64,000 nt of DNA. Source: Clonostachys chloroleuca (taxonomy: Eukaryota; Ascomycota; Sordariomycetes; Hypocreales; Bionectriaceae). Position numbers and translations under genes: made by a program. Below, one piece after another: positions 32,710 through 44,389 of the stretch (position 1 is its first letter; the number at the start of each line of letters is the position of its first letter). Under the pieces are notes generated by a model, which did not search any database, was not told the DNA's origin, and worked only from the letters and a program-made list of their open reading frames with translations. The DNA lies in the NCBI GenBank assembly GCA_037952775.1, contig JBANAY010000003.1:12772001-12836000 (forward strand), read 5' to 3'.

Positions 32710-35700
32710 ATGATGAGGACTACCCGCTCTTCGACTGCATGCGCGCGGTGCTATAGACGAAAGAAAAAGGTAGCAGCGGCGTTGCTTACATTGCCATCCG
32801 GCCTCACGTTGCTGAACTGTGCTGATATATGAGTGTAAAGTGTGATGGGAATTATCCTACTTGCTCCCACTGCGAGAGAGCAAAGGCTCAGTGCGTTGGT
32901 CTAGATCGAGACTCGGAGGTCGAGGTTCCTCGTAGGTATGTGTACGACTACCTATACTATAGCGCTTCCTTTAAAGTGCCATTTTCCTACCACCCTCTCA
33001 TGCCTAGCCCCGTGTTCTCTTTGCCACTTTCTTGATAACTCCCTGCTAAATTCTTTCATGGAATTTAGTCTTGTTCACTACCTAGAAGAACTTGTTGCAC
33101 AGCTGGAGCTTGAGCGAGGGCGTCTGGCAAGGAACCGACCAGGGCCCGAGGGCACAAGTTCGCAATCTAATGATATTCAACCGGACCAATCGCTCTTCTC
33201 GGTCGAAACAGAATCAGAGGATCATCTCAAGTCTGCTTATAAACTCGCAGCTATAACAGCCAAGGAGAGCGCACTCGCGTGCTCTTTATGGAACCGACCG
33301 CGACATGTCTTGCCGTACCATAAAGCCTTCTTCATGAACGCCGAACTCCCCTTTCCCCTTGCCTTTGGGAGTCACCGCACAATCGATGTGCCCAATCCTT
33401 CCAATGGATCAAGCTTCACTCAACTCCCAGACGAAGTTGCAGACAAACTCATGGCTGTCTACCTCAATCGCATATCACCTCAGTATCCAATCTTTTCGAG
33501 AGAAGACGTGGACGACATATTCCAGCGCTTTAAGCTGTCCGCAAATGATCCTCAAATGGTAACACCGGACGAGCGTTTCATCATATGGATTATTATGGCT
33601 ATAGCCGTGCTCTCGTCTACTGCTGACGACTACCGGAAACTGGCCTCAGTCGCCGAGTCGCTGCGTCGGAATGCCTTTAGCCATTTCGAGTTCGGGCTTA
33701 GGTCTAATCATGGAACAACTACTACGATCCGGCAGTTACTTCTCCTGTTGCAATACGGATTTCTACTTCCATCTTCTACAAACCTGTGGCAAGTAGCTGG
33801 TGATGCGATGAGAATCGCTGTAGGTCTAGGTTTACACGAAGATACTCCTGCCGAGAGTGGCTTTGACGAGGAGACGGCTCACTCACGCAAGAAGTTGTTC
33901 TGGACAGTGAGTGAGTTCCTCATAGCTCATCTAGTTACTTTACTGATACATTTCATTCGAAGCTCTACGCTTTTGAAAGATCAGTCGCCATCACGTCCCA
34001 CCGTCCTTACGCCATTGCCGGGGACCAAATTCACACGTCTTTTCTTGATTCTCAAGACGTTCCGGGTACACCAGACGAGACAATTGGGAAGACACCGTAT
34101 ATCAGATTCTTCGATCGCGTGGAATTTCTTCGAATACAGTCGGAAATATGCTCGGTGAATATTGGGATGCGGCCTCTGCCAAACTCGCATCTGACGCACG
34201 AAGCTTGGATCGCTGACATCGAGAGAAGGGTTTCTAATGCTATGGCTCATGCGGCTAATCCTGACTGGTGCATGTTCATGTCCAGACACGCTACGCTGCT
34301 GCTTCATATGCCTTGTGCACGTAATCCCACACCATGCGAGCGCTCTATCCTGAAGTACTTTGACGCGGCCATCTGCACGGCTAGAGCCTACTGGGATTTG
34401 ATCGAGTCAAACAACTTGGACTGTCCCTGGCATGCAACTCATCATTGCTACGAGGCAGGGAACTTAATCCTCTATAGTCTTTGGCATTTTCGCGACCTCA
34501 TTAAAAGCCACTTTACGACCAATCAAATCTTTGAAATTGTTCATCAAATATCCGGATTCTTTGTACGTAGCCATGCATGCTGATGGTGATGATGGAACAC
34601 GAATAGCCGCCTAGTGTGTATGCTAATAGCCACAAATTCCTTAGATACTCGTTGCCACAAGATGGGCAGCAGCTCAGCACTGCGGTTCACTTTTCGACCG
34701 ACTACGAACAGGGGCTCTGAGCTTTTTCAGGGACGAAACCACTTCTGACCCTGAGCAAACCCTCGAGGCCCGGCAATTGAGGGAGCTCGTCTTCAGGGAA
34801 AATGCCGACCTTCTTTACGCCCGTGAACAGCCTTCACCCTCAGCAATAGGTCCATGCGCATTTCCGACGGCCTTCCCCGAATTCGAGATTGATCAGCTAT
34901 TTGTCGAAAATAATACCGACTTTCTAAACTTTCTACATCTTTCGGATAATATCCCAGTCTTTGATGAGTCTTGTCCAGAGGACATAGAAATGGACGTGGG
35001 GCACTTCGACATTCCACTAGCTGACCAGAGCCCTAGTTTATACGAATCAAGTGAGCCTAACAAGTTTATGATTGATGAACCGAAGTTTCGGGCAATTTTG
35101 CAAAAGATCCCGGTTTGCTCACACTGCAAAAGACGACGTATAAGATGCGATATGCTGCTTCCTTCTTGTGTTAATTGCACCAAGTTGAACAGGGAATGTC
35201 GCTACTGGGACAGGGCATCGGGTGAAGAGGCATCTCGAAAGTGTGTGACTGTTCCTTGGTCGATCTCAGAAGAGAATTCAAGTTTACGATATTAACCTAT
35301 TCATAGCCATCTTCACGCCTTGAAACTGCACGCGGAAAATCTCATGACCGATATCAAGGAACTTCAGCGCCCTCAGTTTGACTCTGATTCTCCTAGAGCA
35401 GCCTATGTTCTAGAGACGCTTGCCATGGCGCAGCCAAAGACGGCAACCAGCCAGCCACAATATCCCAACATCTTATCTGGGGGATCGTTGGATGCAGCCC
35501 TTGAATCTGATATTATACCGTACCCGATCTTCTTTGGGCGTACTAGTTCGTTCGCTCGTCTAGTAAACATAGTTGGACGGTCAAGTCTTTTATCCAAAGA
35601 GGACGATATCATAACATCTGTTATCCGCTCTGCTGCACCCTCTGAGACTCTATGTAGCTCTGTGGTTCTTAACGTGGCAACTGGAATGCCCCCTGAAGAA

Positions 35701-36900
35701 GCCCACAGCCTCGCGTGGCACTATCATCGATCGATCGAATTGATCTATCCTATCCTGGGCCAAAGCCTGCTTCGCCAGACGTTGGACCTCGCCCACAGCA
35801 GTCCCAGCAGCAGTACGGCCGGAAAAGGGAGTCTAATTCATGTCCGCCTCTATCTGGTCCTCGCTATTTCCTTGTCGCTGGTCAGTGGGGAAGACCAACG
35901 GTTGCAGCTAATAGCAGATGCCTACTTTGCCGAAGCAGTATCCTCGGGGATCTCGGGAGACTATTTTGTCTTTCCAACAACAGAGGCTTTGCAATTGGTT
36001 CTATTGCTGTGCATATATGCATGGATGTGCCCTAGTGCTATGGATATCTGGAGATTGCTGGGCCATGCATCGCGGATGTGTCTAGATATCATGGAGGTGC
36101 ATGGTTCGGACAAGACACGCTCCTCCACTGCGAGCGAGCTTTATCGCACGCTGTATACACTGGAGAATCAAGTCTGCATCTCCCTCGGGAGACCACATCA
36201 ACTTCCTGATGGGAATGAACCGCCTGTATGCTCCCTGGATGCAGGTCCCATGGCCGTAGGTGAAGTACCCTTCGTGGTGTATAAGCTCTCTCGCCTTCAG
36301 TGCCGACTCCATAGAGAGGCCATCGGCCATCCTTCGGGTCGCGAAATGCCGGATCCTACATTAGAGTGTTCTCCATGGTTGGCGCCTTGCGTCGGCGAAG
36401 TCAAGGCTTGGTTTGAGAATTGGAATGCAGGAGTTGAGACGCTCTGTCATGTGTCCACGTCACCATACAGAGGCGACTTGAAACTGTTACTGAAGTATTG
36501 GGGCGTGTCTCAGTACTGTCAAGCCATTTTTCTAGCCAAGGTAGTATCAGACCAACGAGAGGAAGCCCTCATATCTAGCGAAGACGAGCTTGAGGCTTGC
36601 AAAGAGTTGCTATATGCCATTGACACTCTGTGTCAAGGTTCGAACCCACCGATTAGGGGTTCTCAGCTTTCCAACACGTTATCACAAGTCTTCCCTTGGA
36701 CATGGACCGATTCCCATTTGTTATACGCTACCCTCACGGTATTGCTACAGCGCATGCAGGGCAGCCAGAGACCCGATACCGAGACTCGGCGGCTCTTCCA
36801 TACTAATCTCGAACGGTTGGCATCTTTGGAGCAACTAGGCAGCCAGGGGGCGACGGGTCTTGCCAGTTGTCTTAAAAAGATAATTCCACAAGATCATTGA
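32710..36900 (+). CDS. transcription factor with two Zn2Cys6 fingers and two regulatory halves
   Basis: Six exons (32710-32769, 32841-32935, 33069-33906, 33963-34562, 34645-35240, 35307-36900; introns 71, 133, 56, 82 and 66 nt) keep one open frame of 1,260 residues. Finger 1, split by intron 1, is CARC, six residues, C, six, CSHC, six, C at residues about 11-38. A coiled-coil-like EELVAQLELERGRL and a fungal-specific middle homology region follow (ADDYRKLASVAESLRRNAF, GDAMRIAVGLGLHEDTP). Finger 2, at about 690-720, again has exact CX2CX6CX6CX2CX6C spacing (CSHCKRRRIRC, CVNC), then a linker and a second middle homology region (IWRLLGHASRMCLDIMEV). The frame passes from one half to the other through exon 5 without a stop, so it is a fusion of two complete Zn2Cys6 proteins. 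It is the likely cluster regulator. Two separate genes would need a stop and a start that are not seen. Confidence 0.82.
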
Positions 36901-38551
36901 ATCACTGGTCTGGCGATAATCGAGGTTGTAATTTATAGCCTCAAGGCTGCATAATATGCTTGTGCCGCGCATCTTCCTGATGGAGGCCACAGGTTGTTAT
37001 GAGACTTGCCTTATTTCCAAGACTCATGTCTATTGGCCTGACCCTGAATGTTTTCACATCCGTTGAATGGAATCTTTGGCTCGTAAGATCGCATCTATTC
37101 ATGTCGATCTTTCCGAGATTCGCTATAATATGATTTTTGGTACAAGTCCCACATGACTTCTTACCGGCACCTCCATTGGAGAATTCCAGCATCTTCAAAG
37201 GTCGGTACGGATTCCATAGACCTCAGTTTTACCCCGTCGGGCCTTATCGAATGGTGAAAGAGTTCATTTAGTCTTGATCCGAGAGTGAGATTCACTACTG
37301 CGCACACGAAACAGAGGGCAATGTCATACATGTGTTGATTACTTTCAGCAAATTTATGCCCGAGATCGTGCGAGTAAGCTAGGAGAGGAGCGACTGTCGA
37401 TATCTACTGACGAGAAAATAAAGCTGAGCCTTTTGCATTAGTGCACGGTGATTTCAGTACAAAAAATGTTGATGAACGGTGACCTGACTGTGGCCGTCTA
37501 AGCGAGTGTTAGAATGTCGGGGACTGCAAAGGTGATTTTACCCCGAGCGAGTTTCCAATACAGACTATGATATTGATATACTATAGTTAATAACAAAAAT
37601 AAAAAATTAATCATTGAGCAATTATTAGGCAATATCACCTGCTTACTATTATCCAATTAGAAATGTGACTGACTGTCCAATAATTATATCAGGTGACTTC
37701 GTAGCCCCTGTTTTTCTAACAGCCACTTGCCGTCTTTGAAGTTTGAAGGGATGGTCACGTTTAGTGAAACACTGTCAAATGTTGTTGCTGATGTTGTCGA
37801 GCCCAATACTGTTGACTTAAACGCAGAAAACATGCTTTGGTGTGGCACTAGTCTCAATAGGAAGCGGAGTTAATGGGCCAAGTTGAGATAGATTTGATGA
37901 TGGGGCATGGGGATCGTCCGTCAGCCCAGACCCAACTAGAACCAAAAGATTCCCTTGGTACGAACGCTTGACACTTGCCCCAAGAAATCTTACAGTTCCA
38001 TAGCCACTACTTTTGGCCGAATCTGTCCCTTATTTTGTCAATGAAACAAATAACGAAACAATCGGCAAAGATGTGCCCTGTGGTGATGGCTGGTGGGTGA
38101 CGATATTTAGTGAACGGTGATGGACATGATATCATATATGTATCATATTCACGAACGATTAATAATATTACATCTTGGTAGTCAAATCAAGCTCCATTTC
38201 GCGAAGCTAAGACTTCCAAAACAATTGCAACCCAACCCTGTCGTGTCGTTGGATAACCCTTGCCCTACTACTACGAACTAGGACAGTCAAGGATCGGTAA
38301 ATAGCTATTTTGATCATGAGCGGTCAGCGCTGAGTCTTGGCTGCATTTCCTACACATGGATGAAACGAACTTCAACCAATGGAACAGTATACCGCTATTT
38401 ATCTCAGTTAAGGGAGCAGCATCCCGGCACCTGCAGCCCCCCGCAGTAAGCAAGAGGCCAGGCCAACACATCATAGAAATTCATTTCTTTCCTCTGAGCA
38501 ATCAATGCTTCTTTTCAACTCAAATTTCTCATTGAGCGTCCATGACCAACC
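36901..38551. other. intergenic region at the right edge of the cluster
   Basis: 1.65 kb without a credible gene. An AT-rich patch at about 37560-37700 carries a 7-bp inverted pair (tcacctg / caggtga near 37635 and 37689), too weak to call a mobile element. Confidence 0.45.
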
Positions 38552-40505
38552 ATGGACACGATGGGGTTGAGAAAGCCCGGACTGTCCACAGAGGTCACAC
38601 AAACTTATGCCTCGGTGCCATTCATCAAAGAAGATGACGGACACACGTATAACCACGCACCATCGTATCCGACACAATCTGGGCGGGCAGCCTCACCGTT
38701 TCGATGGTGGACCCTCGAGATGCTCTCTTGCCTGGGTGCGGTCGCGTGCATGGCCGCCATCGTTGCCATCCTCATCGTCTTCGACGGCAGGCCGCAGGAC
38801 AGCTGGCCAATCAACAACTTCAGCATCAACAGTATGATCGCCCTGCTTGCCACGTTTTGTCGCACATTCTTCATGGTCGGTGTCGGTGCAGCCATATGCC
38901 AAGGGAGATGGCACCAATTCTCCTCTCGGCATGATGATAAAAGCTTCACCCTCGACGACTTTGGCCTATTTGAGCACGCGAGTAAGAACCCGTTTGCAAG
39001 TTTATGGTTGATTTGGAGATTCAAGGGTCGGTAAGTTGCAGCCCAGTACATGACTTCTCTCGCATTTTGTTGCGATTCCTTTATCGAACGTCCTCTGACT
39101 GATTCGTAGCAACACGGCTTGTATCGGAGCAGCTCTTTCGGTATTCGCCCTTGCCTTTGGCCCGTTTTCTCAGCAAATGATCACGGTAAGGCTTGACACT
39201 GTGGAACAAGTGTCTTCGGGAGCTACTGGAGCAGTGTCACGAGTTACGTTGGTAAATTCCGTAATCGGCTTTAGCAGTTCATGTATGTGTCATGTTTCAC
39301 ATCGGCGTGACGAGCCAACTTGCAACAGCACAAACTAATTGAAACTAGGGAACCCAATTTCAAGCACCAAATTGGCGATTTACAATGGGTTCATGGCTCC
39401 AGAGATTGATATCCCCTCGACTGTTTGCCCGACGGGAAACTGCACTTGGCCAATCGTCCCAACCGTCGGAGTTTGCGGAGCTTGCATTGACACGACGCCG
39501 GATATCAAGTTCAACCGTTCCTCTGGATCATACTGTTCTGTAACTGCCGGAAAACTAGAAGTCAAGGGCCAGTGCGGGGTCAGTGACTTTGGGACGGTCT
39601 TCAAGATCGGAGCGGGCTCGGGTAAGGTCTTTTCCTTGGAAGACGTACCTCTGGAAGCCGACGCACCCAATGTCATTGCCGAATTTGGAGCGATAGGTGT
39701 CCCGGCGAGCTTGACACCAGAAGCGACACTCAACAAATCACTTGCTGCCGAGTGCGCTGTGTGGTATTGTCTACAGGCGCGCGAGGTCAAAATGGAGATG
39801 GGCGTGCTCACTGATAGGGTTGCTGATAAATGGCACAAGGCCAATAGGACGAATGGGGCCAATGATCCCACATCCAATGTCACTTTTATCGATATCCCAG
39901 CATCATTCAACGCGGATTCTAAGGACACGTACGGTCTGGGCTATATGCAAATGTACGGCATGAAAAGTTATTTCCAAAAGACCGTTCAGGGCAATGTTAG
40001 CGCCGACGGTACTGTCGGCACTAAATTCTCCTCGACCGATTACGCAGAGGGCTTGCACAATGGTTTCGACGACCTCGAGAGCTGGATGGACCGTCTGACT
40101 CGGAGCATGACCAACGAGGCCCGGACGAACGGAAATGTGACGAGAACAAAGGATGACCGATCCTCAAAGGATAAGAGCGAGAGATATTCGGGTACCGCGC
40201 TATCAAACCAAGCAATCTACCTTGTACGCTGGACATGGATCATCTACCCGGCTGGAGTGGTTCTGATATCGGTTCTGTATCTGGCCCTCGAGGTTGTGCG
40301 CACCGCCAGCATGGACGATGTCAGGCCTTGGAAAGACGACCCGCTGATGCCCCTGTATCTGGATCTAGATGAACAGCTCAAGCAGCAAGTTTACCAAGGA
40401 TTGACGGAAGGCGGAAGCGCAGCCTCGCGTGTGAGCCACCACCCACTACAGGTTGTCAGGTGGCACGATGGGCTACCCGTAGGTCTTACCGTTAGAAGGC
40501 ATTAG
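38552..40505 (+). CDS. DUF3176 family membrane protein
   Basis: Three exons (38552-39030, 39110-39282, 39349-40505; introns 79 and 66 nt) give 602 residues, the usual size of fungal DUF3176 proteins. The N-terminus has RWWTLEMLSCLGAVACMAAI, typical of the family, and a first membrane helix; two more helices follow (ALLATFCRTFFMVGVGAAIC and ACIGAALSVFALAFGPFSQQ). Next come a large, presumably outer domain with Cys-containing CPTGNCTWP and CGACID motifs and several NxT/S sites, and a last helix near the C-terminus (IIYPAGVVLISVLYLALEVV). Function is unknown; the family is numerous in Pezizomycotina. A second ATG at codon 4 is possible as start. Confidence 0.87.
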
Positions 40506-41154
40506 TCCACGCTCGGAATTTTTTGCAAACAGGACAGTCATGAGAATAAAGATGTTCAGTGCGCAATCCTACCTTAGTGAATAGTCAAGACAAGACAAGA
40601 CAAGACAGTGACCACACTCTAACTCTTCCAGTGAGCCCTATTACATAACGTAACTGGCAACTGCTGAGCTATTGTTGAACTGCGTGATGCCTGTGACTGC
40701 CATTGCATTATATACAATGCTATCTACCCCTTCATGACAAGCCCAAAAGAAACTTGTTCCGTCTTCAGTACCCTCGTTCCGAGCTTCGAGCCAACATCCA
40801 GCCTTTCACCTTTCCCTGCCGCTGAGGCTACCCGGTCCTGACATCAAACCCTTCTGTTGACAATATTTAAAGCTGGGTTCTGATCAAAATATTCATTAGA
40901 CTTCAAGCTGATCATTACATCTTTCACGGCTTGACGGAGTTGCTGGGGCAGATTAAAGGCAACATACAATTGACCATGTTGGTTGACGATCAAACCTGCC
41001 GATAAGTACACGTAGCTGCGGACATTCCACATACAATCTAAGAATAAATTAAACATTAGAATAATTTATACAATATACAATGGTCTATATGCGCAGGGTT
41101 TCTCCTCGACAAATCAGTCTACTTCATATATATATGTCCTAAACCCAGCAATTA
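40506..41154. other. convergent intergenic region
   Basis: 650 bp between the DUF3176 and PTH11-like genes. A short agacaagacaagacaag run lies near 40590. No gene seen. Confidence 0.45.
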
Positions 41155-42469
41155 TCATTTAGAAAACGATTCTCTTGATTTTGAAGACGTTGTCGGTCGT
41201 TCCACGGAATGCATCTCCATATCGACTGTGACGTAGATCTTGCGACTTGAAGATGCATCATCTAACTGCTCCCAGTCTCGATCTGATGATTTCACATGAG
41301 ACACAATGCTCTTGTGGCCCCGCCCGGTGGAGGACGCTCCGGCCTTACTTGTCACGGTCGACCTCAGGGCCCCCGCATACGGTGTGACGTTGGATGATGA
41401 GTGTCCACCGGACGAATCAAAGTTGACCCAGTTCTTCAAAGGCCGTCGTAAAGAAGGTAGAGAGCCAGCAATTATACCTGTCCCTGACTCAAAAACAGAC
41501 CATAGCGTAATATTTCCCACATTGTCTAGGTTTTCTAGGTTAGCAGTAGCACTCCAGCATTGAGTAGAGAACATACATGGGTAGTCGATGGTATCAGCAC
41601 AGAACTTAATATATGGAAGCCTGACGATAGTAGCAATCGAGGCCCTAGAAAGGTTGTATTAGCACGTCGTCAAGCATTGAGTCCAGTGAAATTCTTACAG
41701 GACACCTAGGCCTAGGATAATACTGATAGAAACCTCGGTTGCTGTTTTCATCTGGGCCTTGTAGAGCATGAAGCCAGGCAAGATGGCGCAGACCCAGTCG
41801 GTAGCCACAGCGGCAGCAGAAACAAGATAACTAAGGCTTGTGATGACAATAGGAGGGGAACATGTCCCTGATTTCGTATCCCAGTTTGCCCGAATAGGAC
41901 GGCACATCGCAAATAACCCAACAATAACGATGATGGTCGAGATACATGACGTCGCAAGCGTGATCCACGTGATGATGCGGTGAGATCTGACAACGGCGAT
42001 TCTCAGAAGCGTCACACAGATGGATGCCTTTATAAACACTAGTGAGCAACAGTAAAATGTCTGAAACAACCAGATGTGCTGTTTGTTCGACAAATTAGCA
42101 GAGAATCGCAATTAACTTGGATGGGAACGCTTTACCATTTTACTCTTCTCCACAAGGTAATCGTTCAGTCGCTCATCTCTCGCGCCTAGCCCATAATAGG
42201 TTCCTTTTGATACAAGACTGGCAACAACCATAAACAGAGCCTATGAGATCTTGATTAGCCTGTATCAAAGAAGCGATAAATCGCATAACACTTACCCATC
42301 CAACAACCATAAGAGCATCATCCATGCCAAACACATTGTGCTTGAGTCTGACTCCACATCTCAATGCAATGACTACTACGGTCAGAGGCGTGATGAAGAG
42401 TGTGACGACGAGGAGCACCAGTCCAAGACCCCGAGGGTCAATAGACGTGACGTCTTCAATCGTTGCCAT
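41155..42469 (-). CDS. PTH11-like seven-helix (fungal rhodopsin-domain) receptor
   Basis: Five exons (42469-42296, 42240-42136, 42078-41699, 41644-41577, 41525-41155; introns 55, 57, 54 and 51 nt) give 365 residues. The start MATIEDV was preferred over an upstream in-frame ATG at 42502. Seven hydrophobic segments are visible, for example GLVLLVVTLFITPLTVVVIA, ITWITLATSCISTIIVIVGL and VSISIILGLGVLASIATIVR, with LFAMCRPIRANWD and the family-typical WSVFESGTGIIAGSLPSLR before a Ser-rich cytosolic tail. It lacks an N-terminal CFEM domain. Such proteins are membrane sensors or orphan receptors in filamentous ascomycetes; the ligand is unknown. It is convergent with the DUF3176 gene. Confidence 0.85.
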
Positions 42470-44389
42470 GTTGCGGGGGAATCTAGCTTGAACGAGTCGC
42501 AAGAGTCACCGCTGTACAATCATACATATGTCTTGGGAGGAGTTGAGCAACACGCCGTTGGTTCAGCACGACCTCCCTTTTCGATTCCATCCCATCTCTA
42601 CCTCGATTTACCCCTCGTTTTCCATCATGTGGACCGGAAATTGGCAACTCGGTATTGCTCACAGTCCCCCGCGGGTCTAAAACCCTCGGCTCCAACACGC
42701 GGTTCGATAATTTCTTTAGCGTCGACTAATGAGCTTTGCCACTGGACCTAAAAGATAATCACTTCTTCCTTTGGCCTCAATGCCGCGTAGGTCCCGGGGC
42801 CACTTTCTTGATGCAGTTCGTACTCACTAACACTGACTCGAGCAATGGTGCCTAAGCCCAAGGAAAGCAACAGACCAAGCGTTCCCAACGAACAGGAACA
42901 CGATCTGATAGGCATCTTAGCCCCCGGCCAAAAATGCCGTTAGAATGGATAAGCGAGGAGGATCTGGAGATTTCACCCCGAAACTCTTCTGTCCTATGAT
43001 AAGTGTTCTAGCAGAAAATGTTAAGACATGCCGGCCATAAGCACTGGTATAAGGGATTGAGGCTCTCCAAGAAGACACATCTTGGAAGGAATCAACATGA
43101 TGATAATCTAATCAATTTACCCAGATATGAATCCGTCGGGCTTCCTGCGGCTATTTTTTTCATGTATCATTTTTAGATCTTGGTAACAAGGGAAGTGAAA
43201 ATGAAAGTAACCATGAGATCTTCGCTTGGTCTTAGTGAGGGTTGTTAGTAACTGGTTTTAGCCTTTCGCTTAGTCCAGTCTTGAAAACTCTACAAATGGG
43301 AGGGAGCGAAATGCTACTTAGTGTAACGTGCCCGAAGACCACGCGTCAAGATTGGAGAAAGTTTAACAGCAATCGTAGGGAGCTAATCTCTGACAAGATC
43401 TCGAGGGGCCCTAGCTAGATACAGGGCAACCGGACATTAGTCGTTTGGAGCACTCGAATAGGGAGATGAAAAACTTGCAAAATCATCGGTATGAAGGTTT
43501 ACAGTGTTCTCTTTCTGCATGGCTGTAGCCTTGGGCTAGTAGAGCTTATTAAGTTTTTTGTCTTTCGTATTCATTGCGTTGAGGTGCTGGTTCTGGAATC
43601 TTCCATTACTGTTTTTTTACTTCGGACTCAAGCTCTCTAATCCGTATCGATCAGCTGCAGCCAACAATGGGGAGACAGACCGCGACTGGGCTCGCTTTTG
43701 CATTGCGCAATTTTGCGGCGGGCCATAGTAGCCTATAAAGCCTTGCTCATAGATGAGACCAAGGTAGTAGAGAAGTTTCCAGGATGATCTATGCCTGCAG
43801 TATGACAAATCTTCATCGTAAATAATAGAATGCTTAGATAGAGTACAGTGACGTGGAAGCTCCACGCGGCAAAGACAACTGTTTGACCGTGTAGATCTAA
43901 TCTTGAAACATAAGATCAGGGCTCCCGGGAAATGTTGCATTACTTCTATGCTTGAATGACATTCTTTCCACTTTTGGCCAAACTTGATATCCACAACAGA
44001 GTCTGACTACCTAGTTTGTCTATATGCGAGGGCCACCCTGGTTTTCGCCAAGACGAGATCATTTGCCGAATTGGGTTATCAATGTCTAGGAGACGTTAAT
44101 TCCGGATATGCCGCACAACTCTAAGTTGTAACTCCAGAATCGTTTCTCCAGAATCATTTCTAAGTCCGGGGCTGCTTACGAGTTCCGAAACTCCAGGACC
44201 GATGGATTTTGCACCTTTCCAAAGCCCAGGATCATCGTTGAACATAGCCGCCCAAACCGGAATAGTCTCCTCAGAGCGTGTACTATATAACGGCCAGAAG
44301 TTGTTGCATACTTCAGTTGTTCTAAATATCAATGATCTGATCTTATTAGCTATTGACTTTGGATTATATCAAAGAATCAGAAGTTCAAA
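42470..44389. other. intergenic, nothing firm
   Basis: 1.9 kb. The left 300 bp is probably the receptor promoter and the right end the promoter of the GMC gene. A minus-strand frame at 43617-43994 ends in LLAAADRYGLESL, which recalls BTB-type domains, but the rest of it does not support a gene. Confidence 0.4.

Noticed and set aside
12499..36900. Calling the locus a swainsonine (SWN) cluster and the synthase swnK
   Set aside because: The domain order agrees, but no dioxygenase, SwnR/SwnN-like or linked aminotransferase gene is present and the adenylation pocket could not be matched. Gene symbols were left blank.
34777..36900. A second, separate Zn2Cys6 gene starting near 34777
   Set aside because: The frame is continuous with the upstream exons from 34645 and no stop separates the two halves, so a single fused gene is the simpler reading.
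37560..37700. A MITE-like inverted pair in AT-rich DNA right of the cluster
   Set aside because: The arms are only 7 bp and no target-site duplication was seen.
43617..43994. A BTB-like LLAAADRYGLESL on the minus strand
   Set aside because: Only about 13 residues resemble the domain; the rest of the 125-codon frame has no BTB pattern, so it may be chance.
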